Source: Effrenium voratum (lineage: Eukaryota; Sar; Dinophyceae; Suessiales; Symbiodiniaceae). Taken from it: DNA of 64,000 nt. The translations under genes were made by a program, and so were the position numbers. Shown here piece by piece: positions 10,351 to 21,545 of this stretch; positions within the stretch are counted from its first letter, which is position 1; every line of letters starts with the position of its first letter. The notes beneath the pieces were generated by a model. That model made no database searches. It saw only the letters and a list, made by a program, of their open reading frames with translations, and was not told the DNA's origin. Where the stretch lies: the NCBI GenBank assembly GCA_963377175.1, contig CAUJNA010003502.1:496145-560144 (forward strand), in the 5' to 3' direction.

Positions 10351-13300
10351 TTATGCCATGTTTCTGCATTCACCCATCAGGGCTTTCAATGATTTGCCGT
10401 CCGTCCGCGAGCCATTTCTCGGCGGGCCGCAACCACCGCGCCGCGGCGCGCGGGGTCCGCGCGGCTTCGTCGGCCATGACGAGTGCGGGGCCACGGAGTG
10501 ATCAAACAATTCGAAAGGACCAAACCACGGGTGAGCTCTCATTAGAACAATAGTTACTTGGCGGTTATGGCGGTTATGGCACCTTTAAATCGATTTTGCT
10601 ATGAGCCCGACAAGAAAGAGCTGGGTGTTGGGCGCTGGTCATCCGGTTTGGTGAGCGTTTTGAAGCTGGGATCAATCATCAGAGGCGCCCAGCAGAGGAA
10701 CCCGATTGGAGGGCTCCCAGGGAACAACGAACCAAGACAAGAGGGAAGGCAAGCAGAGGGCAAGTGCTAGCTGCTAGTTGTTATTCAAGTCTTGAACACA
10801 CATTTGTTCACGCTTCTTGCGACCCAACATCTGTGAATGCGCGCTTGATGAATGAGTTTTCTCTGATTGAGTTGATGACATATACTCCACCCATATGACA
10901 AGCGGATCTTTTGCGGAGTTTCAGCTTTGGGCCAGGGCAACCTTACCCTCCGACATCCTCCGACCATCATGAAAGCTGACGGCAAGGTGTGGCACGATTG
11001 ATGACTTTCCTTTTGGGGAACCTGCCTGTCCACTTCCATGGCTGTTGGACAGGCGTAGTGGTTGCTGACCTCAGCCCTTTCGGAGCAGTTGAAAGGCAGG
11101 ACGGAAGGCGGTTTCCCAGTCTGGTGAGGACCCCCTTGGTTTTTCTTCGCTCGTTGACTAAACTACATTTGTGTCGCTTTTCGGGGGAGCCCCCCCGAAG
11201 AAAAGAGAGGTGGGTTTCTTGTTGGTTTCCCTTGAAAAGCATAAGAAGGAGGTACCCTCAAAAAATGAAAGACCCATTTTCTCGTTCAAATCACTCGCAT
11301 AGTTTCCTCAAACCACGGGTGGACAATTTGTCGAAGAGGTCCTTTTGCTTTCCTTTTGTCACCAATGTTTTCCTTTTGCGCGGTCTTTGGTCAACCCCGG
11401 CACGGCCTCCGTGAGAAATCACCCGCAAGGTTTGGAGGGTGTAGCTCCTGAAGCAAGACACACCCAATCTCCCTGCTACTTGGGATCCCCAGTTGCCTTT
11501 ATTTTCCAGCTACTTTTGCCAAATTATGGGCTACTAGTGGGTAAAGTGGCTGGAAAAAGTGGCTACTTGGGGATCCAGGTAGGGTGCTTTAAGCGGCCTT
11601 GCGTTCCTTACCTTGGAAACGGATTGCTCAGGGTAACGAAGGGCCACCCCCGAAACAGAAACCGTTGCCACGTTTCGGGGCTCCGTACTCAAAGAGTCCC
11701 TAAAGTGAACCCCAAGAGGGCAAGACCTGCCAAAGAAGCTAGGGTAAAGACAAGGCTGCACTTTGTCCCTAGTCTAAAGAAGACCTGCCGAAGAACATGC
11801 ATGGGTCTCTAAATGATTTAAATGTCAGACCCAGCTTCATGGGTCACTGTTTTCCTATCAACGCAACCCCGACTGTCCGGTCAGCTTGAAGCCCACACGG
11901 CGTTGAGTGCTCGGCTCGCCGAGGCCACATGGTGCTGAAGTGTGCCAAGCAAGGGCGCCCAACAAGAAGGAAGAAGTGGGTCCTAAAGCAGGTTTCAGAG
12001 GATGTTCCCTTGAAAAGTTGCAATCTACCGCTGGGTTCCATTGAAACTGCCACTTTGTGCAAAAACAAGCAAAATTGAGAGACGCCTGTAAAGCGTCCTC
12101 CCAAGCTCAGCCCAAAGCAAATCGACCTTTCAACTGGACTGTTAAGTTTCATGATGTTAAATCGGCGCTAACGCTAAATAGGCCACTGGTCAATTTTCCC
12201 AACAGAAAACCAGAAGGGGGTAAGGCATGCTCCAGCTTTCCCTACTGAGCGCCAACTAGCAGCCGAAAAAGTTGGAACATTTGTTTGCTCAACGTGCAAG
12301 ACAAAGCATGTTTTATATTGATTGCAGTGGCATGCATCTTGCTTGTTTCATGAACAGAGCCCCATATCGGGGGGGTGCTTGGGAAGCATGATTGAACCTA
12401 TATTTATATTGTTCACAGGAGCCCTGCAATGTTAGTGGTTGGGTGGGTCCCATGATTCCAGCAGACCAACCAGTGAATGTCCACCGAAGGCCCCCCAGAA
12501 TAAAGCTAACATCAAATCAGGCTCCAGCATTGGCTCGATTGCGTTTGTCTCAGAAGCCCAAAGAAAGGGCTTCGGCTTGCTTTGGGTCTCCCGAAAAAAC
12601 ACAGAGAGCCAAACGGGTAGCCTCCACAAAATTAACTGGCCACCCACTTCACCCCGCCAAGACGCGGGATTCGCGCCCCCTCTCCCCCCTCCGCCCGGTT
12701 TCTGTCTCCGGCTCGCTTTTTTTTAAAAAAATAAACTTTTATCTTGCTAGTGCTGAGCAGTGAATGAGAAATGTAATGAAAAGTTTGGGGATTCCCGAAC
12801 AAAGAGAACCATATCGGGGAGGGTCTTTCCAAGGAGCATTCCATTTCTCATTGCCTACCTCCCTCCGAGCAGGGAAACAAAAACAAGCTTCTTTGGGACG
12901 CGTGCGCATTTTTTCCTGCGGGTCGCCTCGAAGGCGGCAAAGTCTAAACTGGGAGCGACGGCCCGATCACGTCTTTTTCGCGCCGATCGCAAGGGATTTC
13001 TTGCTGTTGCTCAGCGATCCTAGAGACGGGACCCCTAAAAACCTCAAAACCTCAAGGGAATGACCGCTGAGCAGCAAGTGATCTCTTTCCTCCCACCAAA
13101 CATATGACACCTATGTGAAAGGGACACCGTCCTCTTGAAGGCACCGATCGCAAGTTATATATTTCCCCCCCCAACAAATCCTGGTTTTCCTGGCTTCATC
13201 ATCTACGGGGCCCATCTATGTCCCCTCAAAGGACCACCTATGACCGATGGCAGGTGAGCCACGTGCTCAAAACCGATTCGGGTAGACGAAGGTTAGTGAG

Positions 13301-13542
13301 GGCCAATCCCCTCATCATAAATGGCCGCGGAATTCCGCCTTCTTAATTCTTGAAGCATGGTTCTGGGTAGACCATTTTAGTACCGGGTTTTGATTCTGAC
13401 TCAAGTGGTTAGTAACCCTAGTTGCAAGTGGTGAACTACTAGGTTAGACCTACTATTACTTGCTAGCTAGGTTACAACCTTAATAACCACTTACCCACCA
13501 CCGTTCTGACTCAAGTCATCCTTTCTCATGGGGGCTGGGAGG

Positions 13543-13571
13543 GAGGGGGGGGGGGGGGGGGGGGGGGGGGG
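13543..13571. repeat. Poly-G run
   Basis: An almost pure run of about 29 G residues, followed by a C-rich block. The length is likely uncertain in any assembly. Confidence 0.9.
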
Positions 13572-13695
13572 AGCCCAAATAAGCCCTTATTAAACCCCTT
13601 TTTCTACTTGGGGCTTATTGGGGCTCCCTCACCCCCCCTCCCTCCCCTCCAGCCCCTCCAGCCCCCCACGATTTTCTCCCCCCCCCAAAAATCAG

Positions 13696-13770
13696 AAGCC
13701 GCCGCCAAGGACGGGGCGGCTCTTCTTCACCACCGAGGAGGCCAAGGAGCACGCGGAGGCCTTCGGCAAG
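13696..13770 (+). CDS. UBA-domain protein gene, exon 1 of those visible
   Basis: First recognised exon of a split gene that I follow to 52.9 kb. It encodes 25 residues including TGRLFFTTEEAKEHAEAFGK. The 'F-T-T-E-E-A-x-x-H-A-E' pattern resembles the degenerate C2H2-like segment (reading roughly 'A..H...TGH') that accompanies UBA domains in UBXN1-like plant and protist proteins. The acceptor is ATCAG|AAG at 13695; the donor is GC at 13771. Phase is 0 at both ends. The exon is bounded by C-rich and then G/T-rich intron sequence, and its codon use and GC content stand out from both. The true N-terminus is not identified and may lie upstream. Family assignment rests on the two UBA domains encoded further on. 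Confidence 0.6.
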
Positions 13771-13970
13771 GCGGAGCCGCGAAGTGGTTCGGGTGGTTTT
13801 GGTGGGTTTAGGGGTGGTTCCTCGGGCCTGAGGAGTGGCGTTTTTTTTTTGGGGTGGCGTGTTTTTTTTTCTTCCTTGGGGTTTTGGGGGGTGGTTTTGT
13901 TTTGGTGGGTTTAAAGGTGGTGGGTTTGGGGGTGGTGGTTTTGTTTGGAAGGTTTAGGGCTAGGTCCCCC

Positions 13971-14092
13971 AGCTAGGTGCCCTTTCTTTTTTGACCCCCT
14001 TTTTGGGTTGGGAGGGGAAACCCCCTACTAGAATCGACTACGGAAAAAAGTTGGTACCAAACTTATTCTAACCTCTCTACCGGAGGACCTAG
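13971..14092 (+). mobile_element. M1 MITE-like element, copy 4
   Basis: A 122 bp copy with both termini. It abuts the 5' end of the copia reading frame, exactly where the N-terminal half of the protease would be expected. The flanks TAGGGC and TTGGGC match at 5 of 6 positions, a possible degraded target duplication. Confidence 0.85.
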
Positions 14093-14100
14093 TTGGGCCC

Positions 14101-15270
14101 GTGGAGAAGAACGAGGACGTTTCGGGCTATGAGGAACGGACGGTGGAGTTGGCTGCTGGGGAAACCTACAGTCTGAAGGTGACCCCGGGTGGCACGCTCA
14201 TTGCGGAGGACCGGAAGACCCAGCCGATAATCCCGATGGGAATGCTTACGAAGGACCTGAACTGCAAGGTGAAGTGGAGCGGCAAGGCCTGCTCCATCCT
14301 ACATCCTGGACGAGGGCAACTACCGGTGGTGATGTGTCAAGGGTGCCCAGAAGTACCCAGGGAGTTGGCACTCAGCCTGATTCAGGAATTGGAGGGGGTG
14401 AACCGCTTCAAGGTTAAGTCACTCTCGAGACGGGAGGAAGGGGACTTCGTGAAGAAGGTGGTGGAATTGCATCCGGTTTTCGACGAAGTACCGGAGGAGA
14501 TCAAGCAAAGGCTGATGGTTGAGCCGGCGGAGGATTGGAAACCGCTGGGACTGAATCGAAGCCGCAGGAGAAGGCTTGAGAAAAAGGGAGGAGCGGTGGT
14601 CCACCTGTTCGCGGGTCCGGAGGAGGGGTTCGACCTTTCGAGGGCATACAAGGAGCAGGGTGGAGATCCGCGGGACATCCTGGAGTACGACATCCTTCGA
14701 GACGAGACCCATGACCTCATGGACAATGGGCTCATGAGCGGGTTGGTACGGTTGGCTCTGGATGACCGAGTCAAGGCCGTGGTGGGGGGACCGAACTGCA
14801 GGACGAGATCGGTGCTGCGATTCTACCCGCTGCTCAACAGGACTAAGCCACGTCCGGTGAGGACAATGGAGCATCGATGGGGCCTGCCGGAGATGGATGA
14901 GGGAGAGAAGGCGATTGTCCGAGAAGACGATGTGCTGATGTTCCGCTTCATCCTGATTTACCTGCTGGCGGACATCACGGCAAAGGCGAGAGAAAACGAA
15001 GGTGGTGGGGTGGAATTCTTCGTGGAGCAGCCGGCGGAACCCAAGGGAGAGCCGAGATGTGCTTCGTGGTGGAGGACCCCGGAGTGGAAGACCCTGGAGA
15101 AGCTTCATGATTTGAAGGAGGTCACCTTCATGCAGGGAGACTGGGGTGGACGTGCGGTGAAGCCTACGACGGTGGGCACAACGATGGACTTCAGAGGGGC
15201 GTCTGCAGACTACATCAGGGAGAAGCTCAACGTCATGAACCGGAGGTGGAAAAGCCAAGGTGGGAGATGA
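14101..15270 (+). pseudogene. Ty1/copia-type polyprotein fragment: protease remnant and methyltransferase-like region
   Basis: A 390-codon open frame (GTG first codon; open back to a stop at 14029 inside M1 copy 4). The opening part, with VELAAG, QPIIPMG, KVKWSGKACSILHPGRGQLP and GCPEVPRELALSLIQELE, is the pattern seen after the protease active site in dinoflagellate copia-type polyproteins; the active-site Asp itself is missing. Residues 166-177 (VVHLFAGPEEGF) and 227-237 (VVGGPNCRTRS) resemble motifs I and IV of C5 cytosine methyltransferases, with Cys233 in the catalytic-Cys position. The frame then shifts into the next ORF. It lies in intron 1 of the UBA gene on the same strand. It is a truncated, non-functional copy because gag, the rest of integrase and reverse transcriptase are absent. 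Confidence 0.7.
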
Positions 15271-15562
15271 CGGATGAGGAGAAGCTCAGCTCGTCAAAGG
15301 CGTTGGCACGGTGGGCTCCTGGGATGATGAGAGAGCTAGCAAGATGCCTTAGGAAGGAGGTGGATGGTCAGTCAAAGGTGAAGGTAAAGGCTCTTTCGTG
15401 GGAGGAGCACGTGAAGATGGGCCACCTGCCCTTTCGACGGGACTGCCGAGTCTGTCAGGAAGCCTCGGCGCGGGACCGACCGCATAGGCGGGTGCGACAC
15501 CCGGCTGGGAATGTGTTGTCGGTGGATCTCACCGGGCCATTCATCATGGGCACCGATGTGGA
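15246..15562 (+). pseudogene. Copia-type polyprotein fragment: pre-integrase zinc motif and integrase start
   Basis: Continues the preceding frame after a frameshift in the 15246-15270 overlap. It encodes WEEHVKMGHLPFRRDC followed by RVCQ, an H-x4-H...C-x2-C pre-integrase zinc-binding motif. Next comes VLSVDLTGPFIMGTDVDG, whose first Asp would be the first catalytic residue of the integrase core. The coding character stops abruptly at about 15560, where the G/T-rich direct repeat begins, so the integrase is cut after its first motif. Confidence 0.75.
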
Positions 15563-15745
15563 TGGGTTGTTTTGGTGGGTTTAGGGGTGGGTGGTTGCTT
15601 GGGCCTGATGAGTGTTTTTTTTTGGTTGGCGTTTTGTTTTTGTTGTTCTTGGGGTTTTGGGGTGGTTTTGTTTGGAAGGTTTAGGGGTGGTGGTTTCTTG
15701 GGCCTCCTTAGGTGGTTTTTGGTTTGATTGTGTTGGGGTTTAGTG

Positions 15746-18217
15746 GTAGTTCCACCACAAGTTGTTTCAACTTTCAGCAGGGAAGTCGCTTCCAGTCACG
15801 GAGAATATTTGTGCAAGACAAGCCCCTGCTTTTAAAGGGCATGTGTCACTACTGGGAAAAAACGATTATTTTTTGAGGCGACTTAGGCAAATGGAGGATC
15901 GCCGTTTTCTGGTGGGCTTGTTCGGAAGAAAATGGTTCAACTGGGGCGGTTCTCCTTTCGTTTGGGCTTCAGAAAACCGTCCAAACAGCTGTTCTTTCTC
16001 TTCGTTTTGTTGGCGTGTCAGAAGAAATCCAGGAATCCTATTAATAGGGATGTTCCCTCCAAAAGTGATGGAAACCCCACTAAAAGGGGTTTGTTCTTTC
16101 TTTTTTGGGGCTGGGGTATAACAGAAAAGCACAGGAACCACTTTTGGTTGAGGGGTCAGACAAGCCGTTTGTTTTTGTTTTGCTTGGAGGGGGGTGGGAG
16201 TTCCCTGTAAGTCCGGGTGTCAAACAACTGGTGTACTTTTTCCTTGGCTTCCATGGCCACTAGGATTTGGATGTTGTGGCATTTGAAGCCGTGGTTCTCA
16301 GCTTTTGAGGCTCGGTAGCCTTTGTTCACGGAATTGATGGGTGGTTTGGGTGGGTGGTTTGGATTTGAACCCTTGGTTCTTGCAGAGGTTAAATGGGGAA
16401 CCACCCCAAAGTACTCCAAATCACCAGTTCGTGGGAAGCTGATTTGTGGTGAGGGAAAACAAATGGACCACCAATCTCATTAAAGTTGGGTTATGTTGGG
16501 TTCCCCAATTTTTAGACGGGGAACCCGAATTCCCCACCAGGCCGGAATTGCCGCGAATTGTTCATGATTCCCCCCTGTAAATACCAACAAACCCTACCGT
16601 GTTCCCTGGTTGCTTAGGTGGTGCGGAAAAAAATGTCCATCCACAGTATCAACCCACAATGTTAGGGTAATAACCCTAGTTTGAAACAGGGTCATGCAGA
16701 CTGCCGCTGCTTCCCCCAACCCTGATGAACAGCCTGGTAGATTTAGGCGTTGTTCTGGGTTCTAAGTGAACTTTACTATCATTTTTTGTTTGCAAGGTTT
16801 GCGGTGGTTGTGGGACTGTCTTTGGGGTTGTTTTGGGCTGGGGTGGGTAAAGATATTCTGACATGGCAGTTCGATGCACGTTGAGTCCGTCCGACACGCA
16901 TGTTTGTTTTGCCCTGGCTTCGGGCTGTCCTAGCTGCACGCGAAAGATTCGCTTGCCCAAAAGTCTTCAGTGTTGAGTTCAGATGTTTGACTGCTTCGTG
17001 CTGAGCGTGCATGTTCGTTCATGCTGTGATTCCCAGGTGCTTCCCCTGCAGTGAGCCGCCAGAGTCGGGGACGTGTCAAGCTAGCACCCGTGCCCTTCCA
17101 GTGGTTCCTGCGACCCCTTGAAAGGCGCGTCCTCTTTTCTTTGTCACCGAAACGGGTCCAACGGCCGTTGGAGCTGACGCGTGGCTTCTGGCAGGGGGGT
17201 CTTTTTGCCACCTTTTGTGGACAATTGATCGACCTCCTCGGGCAGGGGTCTTTCTGCCACCCTTTTTGGACAATTGATCGACCTCCTCCTCGTAGTGAAG
17301 GATTTCTTTTTCAGGGGGTCGGCCATTTTATCACAAAAGGTAGCAAAAAGACACCCCTGGCTTGAGGTGGTTAGCCCCAAAAAAACGCCCAGTTTCTTCA
17401 GGCGCGGACCTCATTTTTTTTGCAACCCGACAGGAGTACGCGAACTTCGACCAGGTCGGCTTAGACCATAAGGCCCAGGGATGGGACGGGGTTCGAAGTT
17501 CTGGGCCGGGTCACTTTTAAGGGATCTTCCTTCACCTGGAGTGTGCTTCTGACCCCTGCAAACAGGGCGAATACGCTAAGAACTTGAGGATACTGACCCC
17601 TTTTGAAGGGTCGTGGAGAGTCCTTGGCAACTTTTTGAGAAGGAACCCGGCAAAGAAGTGCTTGAAGGGCCTCCAAAATGTTGAAACATAGTTTTTTTTG
17701 TTTTTTTTTACCGGGCAGTCGGAGAGATATTTTTTTGGACCCCGGCAAACCCCCATAAGCCTGTTCTTCAATCCACAAGTCAGCGGTGAGTTGAAGGGCC
17801 ATAGACGCCCTGGTTTCGTCTAAATAGCTAGGAACTGTTTCGCCTTTACAGCTACAGGGCCATTTGCAAGTATCTGTCAGGTTACCTGATTCGTTGGTGG
17901 TTTGGAGCCTGGTGGTTTAGAACTGGATTTGGTCTTGTAGAGGGTAAATGGGAAACCACCCCTCAAACACCAAACCACCTGGCTCCTGCCTTCAAGGGAT
18001 GGCTCAAGGTCATGTCCGCAGCACCTTCAACCACGGGCCCCGTTTTGCGGGGTGCATGGGCCTTCTTAGCTGGTATTGTTGGCTTCCAATCGGTGGCACG
18101 TGCGAATTTTGCTGGCTATCCCTGGAGTTCTAAGGAAAGTTTAGGGTGGCTGTTTTGGCTGAAACCGAACTGAGGTCCCCCAATTCAAGCCTCCCATCCC
18201 AAGCTGGCAGTATGCAG
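15746..18217. other. Rest of intron 1 of the UBA gene
   Basis: No gene supported. It holds a degenerate M2 copy (about 16555-16652, with CCATCCACAGTA at its end) and otherwise unique intron-like sequence. Near 17164-17290 and 17341-17365 there are several loosely repeated segments (GACAATTGATCGACCTCCTC twice). Confidence 0.5.
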
Positions 18218-18280
18218 GTGTGGGTGGCTGCCGAGACGGGCCGTGTCTGCTACACGGAAGCCGATGTGCAGAGGATGAAA
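18218..18280 (+). CDS. UBA-domain protein gene, exon 2
   Basis: Encodes 21 residues, VWVAAETGRVCYTEADVQRM plus Lys, in phase 0. The acceptor is GCAG|GTG at 18217 and the donor is GC at 18281. 'ETGR-x-(C/F)-(Y/F)-T-E' echoes TGRLFFTTEE in exon 1, so the two exons may be a duplicated module. The in-phase join to exon 3 gives QRMK-EEHPAKSVEQFD, a natural-looking charged helix. An unrecognised exon may lie between exons 1 and 2. Confidence 0.5.
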
Positions 18281-18839
18281 GCGTCTTGGCCAAAGCAAGC
18301 CGTGATTGGCAAAACGAGGGACCTCTTTTGAGGAAAAGCAAGCATATGGGCGTGTCTTTGTTGGGAACCCCGTGATCCGCCCTGTGGTCGGTTTTGACGG
18401 GAAGCCCACAAAGACACCAAGGGTGTCTTGATAACACCCAGCCGAGTTTCCTATCCGGCAGTCAATCTACCGACCAGAGCAAACGGTTCCCGGTAGAACG
18501 AGTGGCCCCAAGCAGGTCCCTTTGTGGAAAGCCTTGTGGATTCCGTTCGTGAAGTACATCGCGCCAATCATGAGCCATTCAATTTGGGTGTGTCTTTGCT
18601 ACTCCCAACATGGGGTGGGTTTCCCTTTGGTTTCCCTATAAACCAACCTCATAAAGGGTAGCCGGGTAGCCTCAAAAAGCGACGCCCATTTGCTGTGCAA
18701 GCAACGTGGAACGGTGAAGCGCGGCTTTTGGGCTCGTTGACTTAAAGGAAGCAGACAAGCCTTGCTGAACCCCTCCTAATCCTTGGGCGGCTGAACTAGG
18801 GCTACCAGGAAAGACCTCCGCACGCCGATGTGTGGCTGT

Positions 18840-18959
18840 GGGTCAAAGCCGTTTTGGGATCCCATTTTGGTTGGTAGGTGAATTCACCACCCATTTTAGG
18901 CTTAATTTTAGTGGGGATTGGGATGTTGACTGGGGGTACAGGATGTTGACCCATGGCCG
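18840..18959. repeat. R1 dispersed repeat, copy 2
   Basis: Second copy of the repeat at 8566-8696, with the same blocks GGGATCCCATTTTGGTTGG and GGTGAATTCACCACCC. It is shortened in its right third. Confidence 0.85.
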
Positions 18960-20205
18960 TGTTTGTATGGGTCATAGGGGATGATCTTGGTTTCTCCTAA
19001 TGGAACCATGAGCCGCAGAAGGAGATTCCCTCTGCGCGAAGGAGCCATAGGGTCAATGGCCGCATGTTTTGTTTGGCGTCTAGTCTAAGCAAAGTGTGCC
19101 GTATGGGGAGAACGAGGTTCTGGAAACATTGGAAGAATCATTCACCATTTTACAGCGAGCTAAAGCCAGCCCTTTTTGCCCGCTCTGCGAGCCACCCCTC
19201 GAATCAAGAGGCGTTCTCCAAGTGCTTGGCCCTCATTTTGTTGACGCGGAGGTTCCCCAACATGGTGAGTCACTTTCAGTTTGTGTAGGGAAGCCAAAGC
19301 GAAAATTTGGGGTCCCCCTATTTTGAACAACCCCCCCCCCTTTATGAGCCCACAGACGGGGTGAACCTGCGGTCCCATCAGTTATCAACCTTGGCTTACT
19401 CATGGGAAACGCAGCCAGGGTACTAGCCAGGCATGACCGCCAATGGGAACCCCGGTTGATGAAGTAGCCCCTGGTTGATTTTAGGGGCTGCCACCCATGA
19501 GGTTTATATCCAGTGATCCGAGCGAGCTGGGCTTATGTCGCCAGGGCGGCTTTTTTTTTAGACTCCAACCACAGCGTTGCGGATATGACCTTGAGCAAAA
19601 TAGGCCCCATCCCTGAAAGGCACCCAGGCGCAACCTGCCCGTGGCCCCTACAAGTCAATACACCAACGGTATGGAAAGCTCTTCCAATCACAGGTCCCCT
19701 TTTGGAGCTCAGGTAGGCCCAGGGCTGCGTTTTTAGGCTCCAAACACCTGAGGGTTCCTGTTTCCTTTATGGGGGTGGGCATAGCCCGGGACTCATCTGG
19801 GCTATTCACGAAGGTCTCACCCCATGCGGCCCCTGGTGGGTTTGCCTCTGTTTTTTTTCGACCGGATTCTGGTCAGAACATCCCATTCCCGTTAAAACAC
19901 TTTGAGATTAGAAACTGGGGCTGACTTCCCATGAAACCTCTTGGATGAGATTTGTGGTCAGGTTGCTCAATATTCTAAGGGTTGATTCCCCATTCTTTCG
20001 TCACACGCGCACTCAGTGCAACGATCGGTCTTTCCAGCCGGTTTCGGCTCAGTTTTTGACTTTTTCTGCAGCGAGCACTGACGCATGCAGAAAGTTGTCC
20101 TGCGGGCTAGGCCTAGGGCCAATAGACTAAACAACCCCTTCCCCTGACCTGCCAAAGTCATGCCGCTGCAGGCCATCGATCTTACTGGCAGCGTTCTGTT
20201 TTCAG

Positions 20206-20381
20206 GGGCATCGTTCTTTCCCTACAACCATCGTTCTTTCCCCAGGGCCATCGTTCTTTCCCCAACCATCGTTCTTTCCCCAACCATCGTTCTTTCCCCA
20301 ACCATCGTTCTTTCCCAACAACCATCATCATTTCCCTTCTTTCCCCACCCCATCATTCTGTCCCCCAGCATCGTTCTTTCG
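20206..20381. repeat. 18 bp minisatellite
   Basis: Tandem copies of CCATCGTTCTTTCCCCAA. The middle copies are perfect; the outer copies are diverged (CATCATTTCCC, CATCATTCTGTCCCCC). The frame through it (repeats of IVLSPT) is a by-product of the repeat. Confidence 0.9.
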
Positions 20382-21290
20382 ATCAAAGATCAGTGTGTCC
20401 CTGTTGTTATTTTTTTCGCTTTTGCATCTGTTTTGGGTGAAAATTGGAAAACCAGAAAGAATGGGGAAGTATTGTATGAGGCCATATTTTCGGTTAAAAC
20501 CCATTCTTTCCAAGCATCCAATTTTCTAGGATTTCCGGTCTTTCCTCCCGAAAGTGATGACAACTGCTGCGTGGGCTGCTGCGTGGGCCCCCATTCAAAG
20601 AATGAGGAAGTGAATTGGAAGCTTGTGGAAAATTGGATCGCGGGCACCACTTTGGTGGGTTGGCTGATGAGGGGCCCGCGGTGCCATCAGGAGGATGCTT
20701 CAATGCTTGCCGTGAAGCCACGGGCTGTATGCTTGTCAGTGTCGCCTTGGCAATGATTCATGACATGGATGTGGGCAAAACAAGAAGGGCAAGGCTGACC
20801 GCCCCTGCTTGGGAGAGGCCTGGTGGGCTGCTGGGATTCGGCAAAGGGAGAGAATTGTGAATTGTTGAGTTTTAGCCTTGCTTGGGTGGACTGCTTTGAT
20901 GGCAATTGTTGTTGCAGCCATTTTGGGGGATAATTGGGCTAGCTCTTCAGAATGGGGTGGTGTGGCTTAGAAATATGGGTTGTTCCAAGTCAATCCTGAA
21001 CCCTGCCAGATGCTAGTGGCTTTCTCTTGTTGTGCCACTGCAGATTACGGATGATTAGGGATCCAAACAAATAGATGGATCGATTTCTGGCCCGACTTTT
21101 GAATCCCGAGGTTCAGGAGGTCGTCTCTGTTTGTTTAGCGGGTACCCTTCCTCCCACCTTGCCGTGACACTGGAAGATCAGTTTCCTCCTTTTCCGGGGC
21201 CCTCTGTCGGACTGTCAGGTGGCCATGGCAACGTGGAAGGGAAGTTATAGCCAAAAGGGCCACAGCTTGGTGTTGTCCAGCCATGTGGTT

Positions 21291-21370
21291 CGTTGTTGGT
21301 TGGTTTACTGATTGGGTTTCCATTTGACTCGAAGGTTAAACTGTTAGGGGATCTGAACACGGACAGCCCG
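21291..21370. repeat. R2 dispersed repeat, diverged copy
   Basis: Carries GGGTTTCCATTTGACTC, GTTAAACTGTTAG and GGGGATCTGAACACGGACAG, which align with the better R2 copies at 22858 and 37266. Confidence 0.55.
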
Positions 21371-21444
21371 GAAATCCTGGCTTCCCTTGGAACTACTTGG
21401 AAACCCTGCAAGGAAGCTCAGCTTAATGCGCTGGAAACCAAAAC

Positions 21445-21545
21445 TAGGTCCCCCAGTTTTACCCTTTTTTTGGGGGAGGGTTCCCCTAGTAAAATAGTCT
21501 TCAGAAAAATGTTGGCACCCTTATGCTAACCTCTCTACTGGAGGT
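21445..21545 (+). mobile_element. M1 MITE-like element, copy 5 (right end lost)
   Basis: The left terminus TAGGTCCCCCAG and the centre are intact. The right end stops at CTACTGGAGG and lacks GACCTAG. Confidence 0.8.

Larger units (their letters stand above)
7696..13695. other. Non-coding, repeat-rich stretch with a few coding-like islands
   Basis: No gene is firmly supported. It contains a T-run (about 7790-7811), one R1 repeat (8566-8696), one M2 element (8878-8993), M1 copy 3 (9728-9843), an M5 inverted-repeat element (10241-10350), a local inverted repeat around 11483-11585 (GCTACTTGGGATCC versus GCTACTTGGGGATCC) and a poly-G run (13543-13571). GC-rich islands near 8165-8240 (reading GKPDKPDKPVIVSAGK), 10425-10500 and 12905-12995 could be exons of the Thr-rich series or of the UBA gene, but I could not join them. 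Confidence 0.5.
13785..15745. repeat. G/T-rich direct repeats flanking the copia fragment
   Basis: The segments 13785-13970 and 15562-15745 are alike in the same orientation. Both contain GTTTTGGTGGGTTTAGGGGT, then GGGCCTGA followed by GAGTG, a T run, and later GGTGGTTTTGT with TTTGGAAGGTTTAGGG. They bracket M1 copy 4 and the retroelement frames. They may be remnants of long terminal repeats, or copies of an intronic repeat. Confidence 0.6.

Noticed and set aside
14382..15258. Minus-strand frames of 130 and 279 residues opposite the copia ORF
   Set aside because: Shadows of a GC-rich plus-strand coding region whose motifs are recognisable.
16362..16374. GGATTTGAACC, a tRNA B-box-like match on the minus strand
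   Set aside because: No A box, no cloverleaf and no terminator at suitable spacing.
20206..20381. CRISPR-like array
   Set aside because: Units are adjacent 18 bp tandem repeats without spacers, in a eukaryotic context.
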